Shown here in pieces: positions 34,847 to 43,289 of a stretch of DNA of 64,000 nucleotides. The DNA lies in NCBI RefSeq assembly GCF_004114935.1, contig NZ_CP022221.1:1178001-1242000 (forward strand), read 5' to 3'. Position 1 is the stretch's first letter, and each line of letters begins with the position of its first letter. Below the pieces are notes generated by a model. It was not told where the DNA came from. It made no database searches and was given only the letters and a program-made list of their open reading frames with translations. A program made the translations under genes and the position numbers. The DNA comes from Bradyrhizobium zhanjiangense. GTDB lineage: Bacteria > Pseudomonadota > Alphaproteobacteria > Rhizobiales > Xanthobacteraceae.

Positions 34847-35347
34847 TCAGCGCCGGCGCGTCCTGGTGCGTGCCGCCTTCTTGGCGGCAGCGGAGCGGGC
34901 CTTGGCGCCCTTGGTGCGGCTCGCTTTCCGCGCAGCGGCCGAACGCGACGCCGCGGTTCGCCCGCTCGCGGCGCGCTTGGCCTGCTTCGACAGCGCGCTG
35001 CGCGACGCTGTTGAGCGCGGCTCCTTCTTCAGGACGTTCTCGACGGCGCGCGATACGCGCGGCCGGCGCTTCGGGGTGCGTTTGCCCTGACCGGCCTCAT
35101 AGGCATATTTGGCGCTGCGGCGCGTCGACTTCTTGGTACGCCCCTTGCGCGGCGGCGGCAGATCGACGCCGGCGCGGCGCGCCTCGGACAGGCCGATGGC
35201 GATGGCTTGCTTTGTCGACCGCGCGCCATGCTTGCCTTTCCTGATCTTGTCGATTTCGTCCTTGACGAATTCGCCGGCCTGCGTGCTTGCCGATTTGCCG
35301 GCGCGCTTGTCCTGCTTGGCTTTGCGGATGATTTCCTGTCTTGGCAT
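34847..35347 (-). CDS. basic, histone H1-like protein (DUF6496 type)
   Basis: A 166-residue protein. The N-terminal 60 residues are ordered (PRQEIIRKAKQDKRAGKSAS, then EFVKDEIDKIRKGKHGARSTKQAIAIGLSEARRAG near 30–60). The C-terminal half is a Lys/Arg/Ala/Ser-rich tail like bacterial histone H1 homologues. The KQAIAIGLSEARRAG motif recurs in DUF6496 proteins. DNA or RNA binding through the tail is likely. The start at 35347 gives the common N-terminus; an extension upstream exists but lacks support. Confidence 0.75.
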   Translation of the reverse strand: MPRQEIIRKAKQDKRAGKSASTQAGEFVKDEIDKIRKGKHGARSTKQAIAIGLSEARRAGVDLPPPRKGRTKKSTRRSAKYAYEAGQGKRTPKRRPRVSRAVENVLKKEPRSTASRSALSKQAKRAASGRTAASRSAAARKASRTKGAKARSAAAKKAARTRTRRR

Positions 35348-35408
35348 GGGTCGAGTTCCCTTTGAAATCACAGGGATGCAACGCGCAAGGCCGCCGATTG
35401 ATCCTTTT

Positions 35409-36191
35409 TCAGTTCCTCAGCGCCGCCAGCAATTCATCCGGGCGCTCGGCCATGATCATGTGTCCTGCGCCCGGCACGATGACGGTCTTCGCCTGCGGGA
35501 TCGCCGCCGCCAGCGCCTTGCCGGCTTTCGCCGGAGTCATCATGTCCCGCTCGCCGAGAATGAGCGTGGTCGGCACCTTCACGCTGGCGGCGGCTTGCAG
35601 AGCATTCGCATAGGCATTGCAGGCCGACAGATCCCTGAACAGCACGCCCGGCTCGCAATGCTTCAACACGGCCTGTGCGCCGCCATGCATCCAAAGGCCC
35701 GGCGCCAGGCTGCCGCCGAGCTCGGCCTTGAAGCCGAGGCCCCAGATCGAGACCATGTCGACGGCGTCCTGGTCGTTGGCTTCGGCGGCCCTGAGCAGAT
35801 CCGGGCCGACCGTCATGGTCGCGGCGGTGCCGATCAGGCTCAGCGCGGAGACCTTGTCCGGATGCCGCGCCGCCGCCTCCAGCGAGATCAGCGAGCCCAT
35901 GGAATGGCCGATCAGGTGCGCCTTCGCGGCTTCTGCTGCATCCAGCAGCGCCGCCGTCCAGTCGGCCATCTCAGCGATGGTCGACAGCGACGGCCCGGCC
36001 GAGCGGCCGTGGCCGGGCAGGTCAGGCGCCAGCACCGAAAAGCCGTGATGGGCGAACCAGCGCGTGTGCAGCGCCCAGGTCGAATGGTCGAAGCCGGCGC
36101 CGTGGATGAAGACGACCGCTGGCAGCGACTTGTCGAAGTCGCGGCCGCCGGTTGCGACAAACACATCAGTGCCGTTGACGGAGAGCTTCAT
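35409..36191 (-). CDS. alpha/beta hydrolase
   Basis: A 260-residue hydrolase. Oxyanion region FIHGAGFDHSTW near residue 29, nucleophile GHSMGSL near 95, acid in LILGERDMMTP near 195–205 and the histidine in PGAGHMIMAERPDE near 240. It lies 4 nt downstream of the MetY-like gene on the same strand, so they are cotranscribed. Substrate is unknown; in this setting an ester or thioester linked to homoserine or sulphur metabolism is conceivable but not shown. Confidence 0.82.
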   Translation of the reverse strand: MKLSVNGTDVFVATGGRDFDKSLPAVVFIHGAGFDHSTWALHTRWFAHHGFSVLAPDLPGHGRSAGPSLSTIAEMADWTAALLDAAEAAKAHLIGHSMGSLISLEAAARHPDKVSALSLIGTAATMTVGPDLLRAAEANDQDAVDMVSIWGLGFKAELGGSLAPGLWMHGGAQAVLKHCEPGVLFRDLSACNAYANALQAAASVKVPTTLILGERDMMTPAKAGKALAAAIPQAKTVIVPGAGHMIMAERPDELLAALRN

Positions 36192-36195
36192 GGCG

Positions 36196-37491
36196 TCAGA
36201 CCTTTTGCGAGATGCGCAGCGCTTGATTGAGATCGTCGATGATGTCGCTTGCCGTCTCGATGCCGACCGAGAGCCGCACCAGCTCCTCGCCGATGCCGGC
36301 GGCCTTGAGCTGTTCGGCGTCCATCTGCTGATGCGTGGTCGAGGCGGGGTGGATCACCAAGGTCTTGGCGTCGCCGACATTGGCGAGATGGCTGATCATG
36401 CGCAGGGATTCGATGAACTTGCGCCCGGCGGGCCGCCCGCCCTTGATGCCGAAGGAGACGATGGAGCCGGCGCCGCGCGGCAGCAGCGTCTTTGCAAGGT
36501 GATAGTCCGGGTGGTCCTCCAGCGAGGGATGCAGCACCCAGTCGACCGCCTTGTTGGCCTTCAGTGCATCCAGCACGAGGTGCGTGTTCTGCATATGCCG
36601 GTCCATGCGCACGCCGAGCGTTTCCACGCCCTGCAATAGCTGGAACGCGTTGGTCGGGGAAAGGCAGGCACCGAAATCGCGCAGGCCCTCGGTGCGCGCG
36701 CGCATGATGAAGGCGGCGGTGCCGAACTGCTCGTCGAAGACGATGCCATGATAGCCGCCATAGGGCTCGGTCAGCACGCCGAATTTGCCGGAGCCACGCC
36801 AGTCGAAGCGGCCGCCGTCGACGATGGCGCCGCCGATCGCGATGCCGTGGCCGCCGATCCACTTGGTCGCCGAATGCATGACGATGTCGGCCCCGAGTTC
36901 GATGGGGCGGCTGAGATAGGGCGTGGCGAAGGTGTTGTCGATCAGCAGCGGAATTTTCGCATCATGTGCGATCGCCGCGACCCTCGGGATGTCGAGCACT
37001 TCCAGCCCGGGATTGCCGATGGTCTCGCCGATCACGAGCTTCGTGTTCGGTCTGATCGCTGCGCGGAACGCGTCGAGATCGCGCGGTTTGACGAAGCTGG
37101 TGGTGATGCCGAAGCGTGGCAGCGTGTGTGCCAAGAGGTTGATGGTGCCGCCATAGAGCGAGCTCGACGCCACGATGTGGTCGCCGGCGTTCAAAAGCGT
37201 CGCGATGGCCAGATGCAGCGCGGCCATGCCGCTGGCGGTGCAGATCGCGCCGACGCCGCCTTCGAGCGCCGCCAGCCGCTCCTCCAGCACGCCGGTGGTC
37301 GGATTGGAGATGCGGGTGTAGATGTGGCCGGCGCGCTCCAGGTTGAACAGCGCGGCGGCATGGTCGGAATCCTGGAACACGTAGGACGTGGTCTGGTAGA
37401 TCGGCACGGCGCGGGCGCCGGTTACGGGATCCGGATGCTGGCCCGCATGCAGGCTCAGGGTCTCGAAGGCAGGCGGTTTAGGCGCGGGCAT
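36196..37491 (-). CDS. metY: O-acetylhomoserine aminocarboxypropyltransferase family enzyme
   Basis: A 431-residue PLP enzyme of the Cys/Met-metabolism family. It combines O-acetylhomoserine with sulphide or methanethiol to give homocysteine or methionine. Features are FETLSLHAGQHPDPVTGARAVPIYQTTSYVF at the start, SLYGGTINLL near residue 110, DNTFATPYLSRP near 187 and the PLP lysine in MHSATKWIGGHG near 213. The length (about 430) is that of MetY rather than the shorter MetB/MetC. It would be one possible sink for methanethiol or sulphide made elsewhere. First gene of a two-gene unit with the hydrolase. Confidence 0.85.
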   Translation of the reverse strand: MPAPKPPAFETLSLHAGQHPDPVTGARAVPIYQTTSYVFQDSDHAAALFNLERAGHIYTRISNPTTGVLEERLAALEGGVGAICTASGMAALHLAIATLLNAGDHIVASSSLYGGTINLLAHTLPRFGITTSFVKPRDLDAFRAAIRPNTKLVIGETIGNPGLEVLDIPRVAAIAHDAKIPLLIDNTFATPYLSRPIELGADIVMHSATKWIGGHGIAIGGAIVDGGRFDWRGSGKFGVLTEPYGGYHGIVFDEQFGTAAFIMRARTEGLRDFGACLSPTNAFQLLQGVETLGVRMDRHMQNTHLVLDALKANKAVDWVLHPSLEDHPDYHLAKTLLPRGAGSIVSFGIKGGRPAGRKFIESLRMISHLANVGDAKTLVIHPASTTHQQMDAEQLKAAGIGEELVRLSVGIETASDIIDDLNQALRISQKV

Positions 37492-37677
37492 GCGTGGCCT
37501 CGTTGGTCGATCGGCGGAGGCGGCTCTTGTGCCACAAAACGAAGCGCGGCGTCAGCCCATTGACAGTGATGGTTGCCTGCATGCAGCGACGACACGTGAT
37601 GCGAGCCGCGGCCGCGACGGCAGTGCGCTCCCTCGCCCCGTGCTTACGGGGAGAGGCGAAGTCGCGCCGCCCGCGCC

Positions 37678-38469
37678 TTAGCCGCGAATGGCCTGCTCGA
37701 TGATCCCAGTCTCGCGCAGCAAAATCTCCGCGACCTCCTGCTCGCGACGGGGGCCGAGCCTCGTCCGCACGGCGGAGACCGTCATCGCAGCAGCCGGCTG
37801 TCCGTCCGGGCTCTTGATCCAGGTCGAGATCGATTTCGTGCCCTGTACGAGGCCAATCTCCCGCATGTAGTAGCCGCGCCGCCGCGCCGTGGTGATCTCG
37901 CCCATCACGGTTGCGACGTCGGTCTGATAGGCCTCGAACCTCTTCTCGTTGGCCGCGACGATTTTCCGCGCGTCCTGCGCCGGCATCGCGGCGAGGATGG
38001 CGACGCCGGCGCTGGAGACGCCGAGCGGCCGGCGCGCGCCGACCTCGATCGACAGCACCTGAATCGGATAGACGCCGATCCTGCGATCGACGCACAGCGT
38101 GTCGTTGCCGGTCCGCACCGTCAGGAACAGTGTGTCGCCAATTTCAGCGGAGGCGCGCCGCAGCGAGGGATTGGCGGCGACCAGCAGCCGTGACGGCCGC
38201 GGCCGCGCGAGCGCCAGCTCCGGCACCTGGTTGCCGATCGCATAGCGGCCGGTCCGCTCGTGTCGCTCGACGATGCCTTCCTCGATCAGCACGTGGACGA
38301 TGCGATGCACGGTCGGGCGGGTGAGCCCGGTTGCCCGTACCACCTCGGCCATTGGCACGCCGTCTTCGCGGCCTGCGGCCAGAATGCGCAGCACCGCGAG
38401 CGCGCGCCGGATTGCCTGCGCGCCCTGTCGCGGTTCCCCGACGTTGCGGGCCAATCTGGTCCTGTCCAT
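37678..38469 (-). CDS. IclR family transcriptional regulator
   Basis: A 263-residue regulator from the ATG at 38469. The N-terminal winged helix is at about 18–80 (MAEVVRATGLTRPTVHRIVHVLIEEGIVERH), and the IclR effector domain (about 95–255) has GDTLFLTVRTGNDTLCVDRRIG and PLGVSSAGVAILAAMP. It is divergent from the binding-protein gene at 38610. A palindrome at 38463–38479 covers its own start codon, so it likely represses itself and controls the catabolic operon in response to an aromatic acid or its product. Confidence 0.87.
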   Translation of the reverse strand: MDRTRLARNVGEPRQGAQAIRRALAVLRILAAGREDGVPMAEVVRATGLTRPTVHRIVHVLIEEGIVERHERTGRYAIGNQVPELALARPRPSRLLVAANPSLRRASAEIGDTLFLTVRTGNDTLCVDRRIGVYPIQVLSIEVGARRPLGVSSAGVAILAAMPAQDARKIVAANEKRFEAYQTDVATVMGEITTARRRGYYMREIGLVQGTKSISTWIKSPDGQPAAAMTVSAVRTRLGPRREQEVAEILLRETGIIEQAIRG

Positions 38470-38479
38470 AATATGGACA
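38463..38479. promoter_or_regulatory. palindrome over the IclR start codon (operator)
   Basis: TGTCCAT (38463–38469) and ATGGACA (38473–38479) form a perfect inverted repeat with a 3-bp spacer. The left arm contains the start codon of the IclR gene (read leftward), and the site lies 131 bp before the divergent binding-protein gene. Position and symmetry fit an IclR-family operator. Confidence 0.6.
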
Positions 38480-38609
38480 AGAACGCCACAATTCACTCGA
38501 CAGGACAAGCGCGCATCTGGAGATTTCGCTCCGATCGAGATGCTTTTCGAATTGCCATGCGCAACGTCGCGGCATCCGAAGTGAGTTGAAGCGCCGCCGG
38601 GAGGTTAAC

Positions 38610-39575
38610 ATGAGATTAATCTGGATTGCCATCGCTGCTGCAGTCGCGATGCTGGCAGGCCCCGCATCAAGCCAGGAATGGCCGGCGCGCAACGTCAAGC
38701 TGATCGTGCCCTATCCGGCCGGCGGCAATGTCGACAGCGCGGCGCGCATCATCGCCGACAAGCTCCAGGAAAAGCTCGGCCAGCCCTTCATCATCGAGAA
38801 CAAGGCCGGCGCCGGCGGCATGATCGCGGGCGAAGCCTTCGCGAAATCCGCGCCCGACGGCTACACGCTGTTCGTCGGCGCCAATGGCCCGGTGCTGTTC
38901 GCGACCGAGATCAACAAGCGCGAGGCCTATAATTGGAAAAAGGACTTCCTGCCGATCTCGACCATTTCGATGACGCCGCTGGTGCTCGAGGTGCATCCGT
39001 CCGTGCAGGCCACGACGTTCAAGGAATTCATCGATCTCGCCAAGCGCGAGCCCGGCAAGCTGACCATGGCCTCGCCGGGGCCTGGCACCACCAACCATCT
39101 GCTCAGCGAACTGATGCAGTCCAACCTCGGCCTGCAATGGGTTACCGCGCACTATCGCGGCAACGCGCCGGCGATCAACGATCTGCTCGGCGGCCAAGTG
39201 CAGTTCGCGTTCGACCAGCTCACGGTCAGCCTCCAGCACATCAAGGCCGGCCTGTTCCGCGCGCTCGCCGTCACCAGCCCGCACCGCCTGAAGTCGCTGC
39301 CTGACGTCCGGACCTTTGCCGAGCTCGGCTACAAGGATTTTGACGGCCAGACCTTCACCGGCCTGTTCGCCCCTGCGAGCACGCCGGCGCCCATCGTCGA
39401 CAAGCTGCACCAGACGCTGGCCGCGATCCTGAAGGATCCGGCCGTGGTGGACAAGTTCGAGAAGCTCGGTGGGGAAGCTACAGTGATGACGCCTGATGAG
39501 TTCAAGGCCTATCTCGCGCGCGAGGACGCCAAGTGGATTCCGGTGGTGCGCAAGGCCAACATCAGGGCGGATTGA
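38610..39575 (+). CDS. TTT/Bug family tricarboxylate transporter substrate-binding protein
   Basis: A 321-residue periplasmic protein with a signal peptide (residues about 1–22, ending GPASSQ). The Bug-family core shows EWPARNVKLIVPYPAGGNVDSAARIIADKL near residue 23, IIENKAGAGGMIAGEAFAKSAPDGYTL near 61 and GLFAPASTPAPIVDKLHQTL near 252. These proteins bind carboxylic acids for TctAB-type transporters. No TctA or TctB gene is nearby, as is usual for these often orphan proteins. First gene of the operon running to 43216. Confidence 0.87.
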   Translation: MRLIWIAIAAAVAMLAGPASSQEWPARNVKLIVPYPAGGNVDSAARIIADKLQEKLGQPFIIENKAGAGGMIAGEAFAKSAPDGYTLFVGANGPVLFATEINKREAYNWKKDFLPISTISMTPLVLEVHPSVQATTFKEFIDLAKREPGKLTMASPGPGTTNHLLSELMQSNLGLQWVTAHYRGNAPAINDLLGGQVQFAFDQLTVSLQHIKAGLFRALAVTSPHRLKSLPDVRTFAELGYKDFDGQTFTGLFAPASTPAPIVDKLHQTLAAILKDPAVVDKFEKLGGEATVMTPDEFKAYLAREDAKWIPVVRKANIRAD

Positions 39576-39578
39576 TCG

Positions 39579-40196
39579 ATGCGAATCGATCCCACCGAGC
39601 TCGGCGCCGAGCGCATCTACCGCCTGATGACCGGCATCGTGGTGCCGCGCCCGATCGCCTGGGTCACGAGCCTGTCGCGCTCCGGTGTGCTCAACCTCGC
39701 GCCGTTCAGCGCCTTCACTTTCGTCTCGCAGAAGCCGCCGATGCTCGCCATCAGCGTCGGCCGCAAGGGTGCCGATTACAAGGACACCGCGCACAATATC
39801 CTCGATACCGAGGAGTATGTGATCCACATCGCCGATACCCCGCTGATGTCCGCGGTGCACGACAGCTCGATCGAGCATCCACCTGAAATCAGCGAGGTTG
39901 AGCATCTCGGGCTCGAAACGCTGCCCTGCGAGCTCATCAAGGTGCGTCGGCTCGCCGCCGCGCCGGTTGCGATGGAATGCCGCTTTCGGCAGTGCCTGGA
40001 ATTCGGCGAGGCCCGCAGCCGGCTCATCGTCGGCGAGGTCGTCATGTTCCACATTCGCGATGGCCTCGTGAAGGACGGCAAGGTCGAGACAAAGGCGCTC
40101 GATCCGATCGCGCGCATCGGCGGGCCGCGCTATGCCCGGCTCGGCGAGATCGTGACGCTGAACACCGTCTTCCAGACTCCCAAATCGACCGACTGA
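39579..40196 (+). CDS. flavin reductase family protein
   Basis: A 205-residue FMN-binding split-barrel protein starting 3 nt after the binding-protein gene. The N-terminus has LMTGIVVPRPIAWVTSLSRSGVLNLAPFSAFTFVSQKPPMLAISV, typical of the DIM6/NTAB flavin reductase group; DGLVKDGKVETKALDPIARIGGPRYARL near residue 160 is the conserved C-terminal segment. It may supply reduced flavin to a monooxygenase or act directly on a pathway intermediate. No flavin-dependent hydroxylase is in this operon, so the partner is unknown. Confidence 0.82.
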   Translation: MRIDPTELGAERIYRLMTGIVVPRPIAWVTSLSRSGVLNLAPFSAFTFVSQKPPMLAISVGRKGADYKDTAHNILDTEEYVIHIADTPLMSAVHDSSIEHPPEISEVEHLGLETLPCELIKVRRLAAAPVAMECRFRQCLEFGEARSRLIVGEVVMFHIRDGLVKDGKVETKALDPIARIGGPRYARLGEIVTLNTVFQTPKSTD

Positions 40197-40241
40197 GCGC
40201 GCTGCCCTCGGCCGCGCCCGCGACATCATTGGAGAACGACG

Positions 40242-41102
40242 ATGCGACTCGTAAGCTATCTCGTGGACGGAGAGCCGCGCTACGGTGCGGCCGTCGAAGG
40301 CGGCGTCGTCGATCTGACCAAGCGGATCGGCCGTGATTTCTCCGACGTGAAGGCGCTGATCGCTGCCAACGCGCTCGCCGATGCGCAGGAGGCGGTCGCC
40401 GGGCAACAGCCCGACTACGCGCTGGAAAAACTCGTCCTGCTTCCGCCGGTGCTGGCGCCGGAAAAGCTCTGGTGCATAGGCGTCAACTACGCCGAGCGCA
40501 ACGCCGAATACAAGGACAATTCGGACCTGCCCAAATATCCGAGCCTGTTCGTGCGCAGCATGTCCTCGATGACTGGCTCCGGCCAGCCGATCGAGAAGCC
40601 CAAGATTTCGGACCAGCTCGACTATGAAGGCGAGCTCGTCATCGTGATCGGGCAGGGCGGCCGTCACATCCCGCGCGAGAAGGCCTGGGGCCACATCTTC
40701 GGCATGACCCTATGCAATGAAGGCACGATCCGCGACTGGCTGCGCCACGGCAAGTTCAACGTCACGCAAGGCAAGAATTTCGACCGTTCCGGCAGCATCG
40801 GCCCGTGGATCGTCACCGCCGACCAGCTCGACCCGCGCGGGCCTCACGACATCGTCACGCGCGTCAACGGCGAGGTGCGGCAGCAGGACACCACCGAGCG
40901 GCTGATGTTCCCGTTCGACTTCCTGATCTCCTATCTCTCGACCTTTGCCACATTGAAGCCCGGCGACATGATCGTGACCGGCACGCCGACCGGGGCCGGC
41001 GCGCGCTTCGATCCGCCGCGCTGGCTCAAGGTGGGAGACGTCGTCGAGGTCGAGTCGAGCCGCATCGGCGTGCTGCGCAACACCGTGGCCGCGGAGAGCT
41101 AA
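40242..41102 (+). CDS. fumarylacetoacetate hydrolase family protein
   Basis: A 286-residue enzyme. After a short N-terminal domain (RLVSYLVDGEPRYGAAVEGGVVDLT), the FAH fold shows KLWCIGVNYAERNAEYKD near residue 82, the metal-ligand region ISDQLDYEGELVIVIGQGG near 120, MTLCNEGTIRDW near 155 and MIVTGTPTGAGARFDPPRWLKVGD near 242. Family members hydrolyse or decarboxylate 2-oxo-dienoates in meta-cleavage routes. It sits just before an HpaH-like hydratase, the combination seen in homoprotocatechuate-like pathways. Confidence 0.85.
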   Translation: MRLVSYLVDGEPRYGAAVEGGVVDLTKRIGRDFSDVKALIAANALADAQEAVAGQQPDYALEKLVLLPPVLAPEKLWCIGVNYAERNAEYKDNSDLPKYPSLFVRSMSSMTGSGQPIEKPKISDQLDYEGELVIVIGQGGRHIPREKAWGHIFGMTLCNEGTIRDWLRHGKFNVTQGKNFDRSGSIGPWIVTADQLDPRGPHDIVTRVNGEVRQQDTTERLMFPFDFLISYLSTFATLKPGDMIVTGTPTGAGARFDPPRWLKVGDVVEVESSRIGVLRNTVAAES

Positions 41103-41105
41103 GTT

Positions 41106-41909
41106 ATGCTGGATGCTGCGACGATCGAACGCCTCGCCGCGCGGCTCGATGAAGCCGAGCGCACCAAGGCGCTGATCCCGATGTTCACGAAAGAATATCC
41201 GGACTTCAGCATCGAGGATGCCTACGCGGTCCAGCGCGCCTGGACCAAGCTCCAGCTCGGCCGCGGCCGCGTCATCAAGGGTCACAAGATCGGCCTGACC
41301 TCGAAGGCGATGCAGAACGCGGTCGGCATCAATGAGCCCGATTACGGAGTGCTGTTCGCCGACATGTTCTATGCCGACGCCACGCCGATTCCGTTCGACC
41401 GCTTCCACGCGCCGCGCATCGAGGTCGAGCTCGCCTTCGTGCTGAAGGCCCCGCTGCGCGGGCCCGATTGCACCATCTTCGACGTGCTCAAGGCCACCGA
41501 CTATGTGACGCCAGCGCTCGAGATCCTGGAGACGCGCATGCACCGCGTCGATCCCGAGACCGGCAAGACCCGCAAGGTGATGGATACGATCTCGGACAAT
41601 GCGGCCAACGCGGCGCTGGTGCTCGGCGGCCGGCCGTTCCGCCCTCTCGATGCGGATCTGCGCTGGATCGGCGCGCTCCTGTTCCGCAACGGCGAGGTCG
41701 AGGAGACCGGGCTCGCGGCCGGCGTGCTCAATCATCCCGCAAACGGCATCGCCTGGCTCGCCAACCGCCTCACGCCGCATGACGAACATCTCGCCGCCGG
41801 CGAGGTGGTGCTGGCGGGATCGTTCACGCGTCCCGTCGACATCCGCCGCGGCGACACCTTCCATGCCGATTACGGCACCTTCGGCTCGGTGTCGTGCCAG
41901 TTCGTCTGA
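41106..41909 (+). CDS. 2-oxo-hept-3-ene-1,7-dioate hydratase-like protein (HpaH family)
   Basis: A 267-residue member of the hydratase/decarboxylase branch of the FAH-like family. Motifs: [46 protein letters not shown] near residue 40, [14 protein letters not shown] near 103, and [55 protein letters not shown] near 165. HpaH adds water to 2-oxo-hept-3-ene-1,7-dioate; MhpD/DmpE-type 2-oxopentenoate hydratases are close relatives. It starts 3 nt after the FAH gene. Confidence 0.85.
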   Translation: MLDAATIERLAARLDEAERTKALIPMFTKEYPDFSIEDAYAVQRAWTKLQLGRGRVIKGHKIGLTSKAMQNAVGINEPDYGVLFADMFYADATPIPFDRFHAPRIEVELAFVLKAPLRGPDCTIFDVLKATDYVTPALEILETRMHRVDPETGKTRKVMDTISDNAANAALVLGGRPFRPLDADLRWIGALLFRNGEVEETGLAAGVLNHPANGIAWLANRLTPHDEHLAAGEVVLAGSFTRPVDIRRGDTFHADYGTFGSVSCQFV

Positions 41910-41934
41910 ACCAACAACAAGCAGGGAGCGCATC

Positions 41935-42327
41935 ATGAGTGGTCAATCGCGGCGCAAGAGCATCCATATCGGCGGCTTCAAGCATGCCAACCCGATTCCG
42001 AATGCCTGCCGCATCGGCAATCTCGTGATGTCGGGTGTCATCCTCGGCCGCGATGCGGCTGGCGTCATGCCCGAGAGCCTCGATGCGCAATGCGCCAACA
42101 TGTTCGCACATATGAAGGCGACGGTGGAGGCGGCCGGCGGTACCACGGATGACATCATCAAGATGACGGTGTGGCTGAAGGACCGCTCGCAGCGCGGTCC
42201 CGTCAATGTCGAGTGGCTCAAGATGTTTCCGGACGAGCATTCGCGCCCGGCGCGCCACGCGCTGCCGATGGACAACATGGACGGCGGCGCGCTGGTGCAG
42301 TGCGACTTCACCGCCGTGATCGACTGA
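41935..42327 (+). CDS. RidA family protein
   Basis: A 130-residue YjgF/YER057c/UK114-family protein. Recognisable parts are NPIPNACRIGNLVMSGVILGRD near residue 20, MKATVEAAGGTTDDIIKMTVWLKDR near 62 and ARHALPMDNMDGGALVQCDFTAV near 107. The arginine that in RidA handles imine hydrolysis (in VARLPKD of the E. coli protein) is not present; NMDGGALVQ stands in its place. It is thus probably not a standard imine deaminase but may act on a dienol or keto-acid in this pathway. Confidence 0.82.
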   Translation: MSGQSRRKSIHIGGFKHANPIPNACRIGNLVMSGVILGRDAAGVMPESLDAQCANMFAHMKATVEAAGGTTDDIIKMTVWLKDRSQRGPVNVEWLKMFPDEHSRPARHALPMDNMDGGALVQCDFTAVID

Positions 42328-42340
42328 AGGAGTCTTGCGC

Positions 42341-43216
42341 ATGCCGACCTATCTGCCGTTCGATCCCAATCCGCGCCGCCCGGTGAAGGCGCCGCCACCG
42401 AAGACCGTGGACAGTCAGTTTCACGTGCTCGGGCCGATCGACAAATATCCGGAACGCCCCGGTGCGGCCTATCGGATGCCGACCGCGACCTGGGAGGCGG
42501 CGCTGCGCATGCACAAGGCGCTCGGCATCGAGCGCGGCATCATCGTGCAGACCACCACTTACGGTGCTGACCATGCCGTCGTGCTCGACGGCCTCGCGGC
42601 GATGGGCCCGAACTATCGCGGCTGCGCCAACGCGCTGGTGTTCGCCGAGGCGAGCGACTCTTATTTGGCCAAGCTGCATGACGCCGGCGTGCGCGGCGCG
42701 CGCTTCAGCTTCCGCCAGGAGCTCGGCGCCGTGCTGTCGGATGCCGATTTCGCCCGCGCCATCGCGCGCATCCGCGAGCTCGGCTGGTACGTCAAGATCC
42801 AGCCCGAGAAGGACGGCATCATGTCCAGCGTCGCCAAATACGAGAATCTCGACGTGCCCGTGCTGATCGACCACATGGCGCGCCCCGATCCCGCAGCCGG
42901 CAAGGACGATCCGAATTTGCGCAAGATGCTGGAGCTGCTCGGCAAGGGCAATTTCTGGGTCATGCTGTCGCTCGGCGAGAAGACCTCGAAAACTGGGGCT
43001 CCATACGACGACGTGATCCCGATCGCGCGCGCCTATATCGAGGCCGCAAGCGACCGCTGCGTCTGGGCCAGCGACTGGCCGCACCCGGTCTCCGTGAAGC
43101 AGCCGCCGAACGACGCCGACCTGCTCGAGCTGATGTACCGCTACGCGCCTGACCAGGCGGAGCTGGAAAAAATCCTCGTCCACAATCCGGCGAAGCTGTT
43201 CGGGTTTGCGGACTAG
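42341..43216 (+). CDS. amidohydrolase family protein (2-pyrone-4,6-dicarboxylate hydrolase-like)
   Basis: A 291-residue (beta/alpha)8 hydrolase of COG3618. The ATG at 42341 has AAGGAG 8 nt upstream; the TTG at 42335 is rejected. The usual H-x-H on the first strand reads VDSQFHVLG, keeping only the second histidine. Further motifs are VLIDHMARPDP near residue 175 and CVWASDWPHPV near 240, the latter with the catalytic aspartate. This metal-independent style is seen in LigI, which opens a lactone. Last gene of the IclR-controlled operon, followed by a palindromic repeat. Confidence 0.83.
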   Translation: MPTYLPFDPNPRRPVKAPPPKTVDSQFHVLGPIDKYPERPGAAYRMPTATWEAALRMHKALGIERGIIVQTTTYGADHAVVLDGLAAMGPNYRGCANALVFAEASDSYLAKLHDAGVRGARFSFRQELGAVLSDADFARAIARIRELGWYVKIQPEKDGIMSSVAKYENLDVPVLIDHMARPDPAAGKDDPNLRKMLELLGKGNFWVMLSLGEKTSKTGAPYDDVIPIARAYIEAASDRCVWASDWPHPVSVKQPPNDADLLELMYRYAPDQAELEKILVHNPAKLFGFAD

Positions 43217-43264
43217 CGCATGATCCGGAAAAGCGCGAAGCGGTTTTCCGAAAAGGTCATGCGC
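43216..43264. repeat. Rhizobiales palindromic element (GCATGATCC…GTCATGC type)
   Basis: GCGCATGA (43216–43223) and TCATGCGC (43257–43264) are inverse copies, with GGAAAA and TTTTCC pairing inside. This sequence family (GCATGATCCGGAAAA…TTTTCC…ATGC) is common between Rhizobiales genes. It separates the catabolic operon from the convergent LuxR gene and starts at the last base of the amidohydrolase stop codon. Confidence 0.75.
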
Positions 43265-43289
43265 AAACAACAAGCCGTAGCGCGACGCA

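Noticed and set aside
38667..40694. 675-codon minus-strand frame
   Set aside because: Antisense to the binding-protein, flavin reductase and FAH genes, each of which has clear family motifs.
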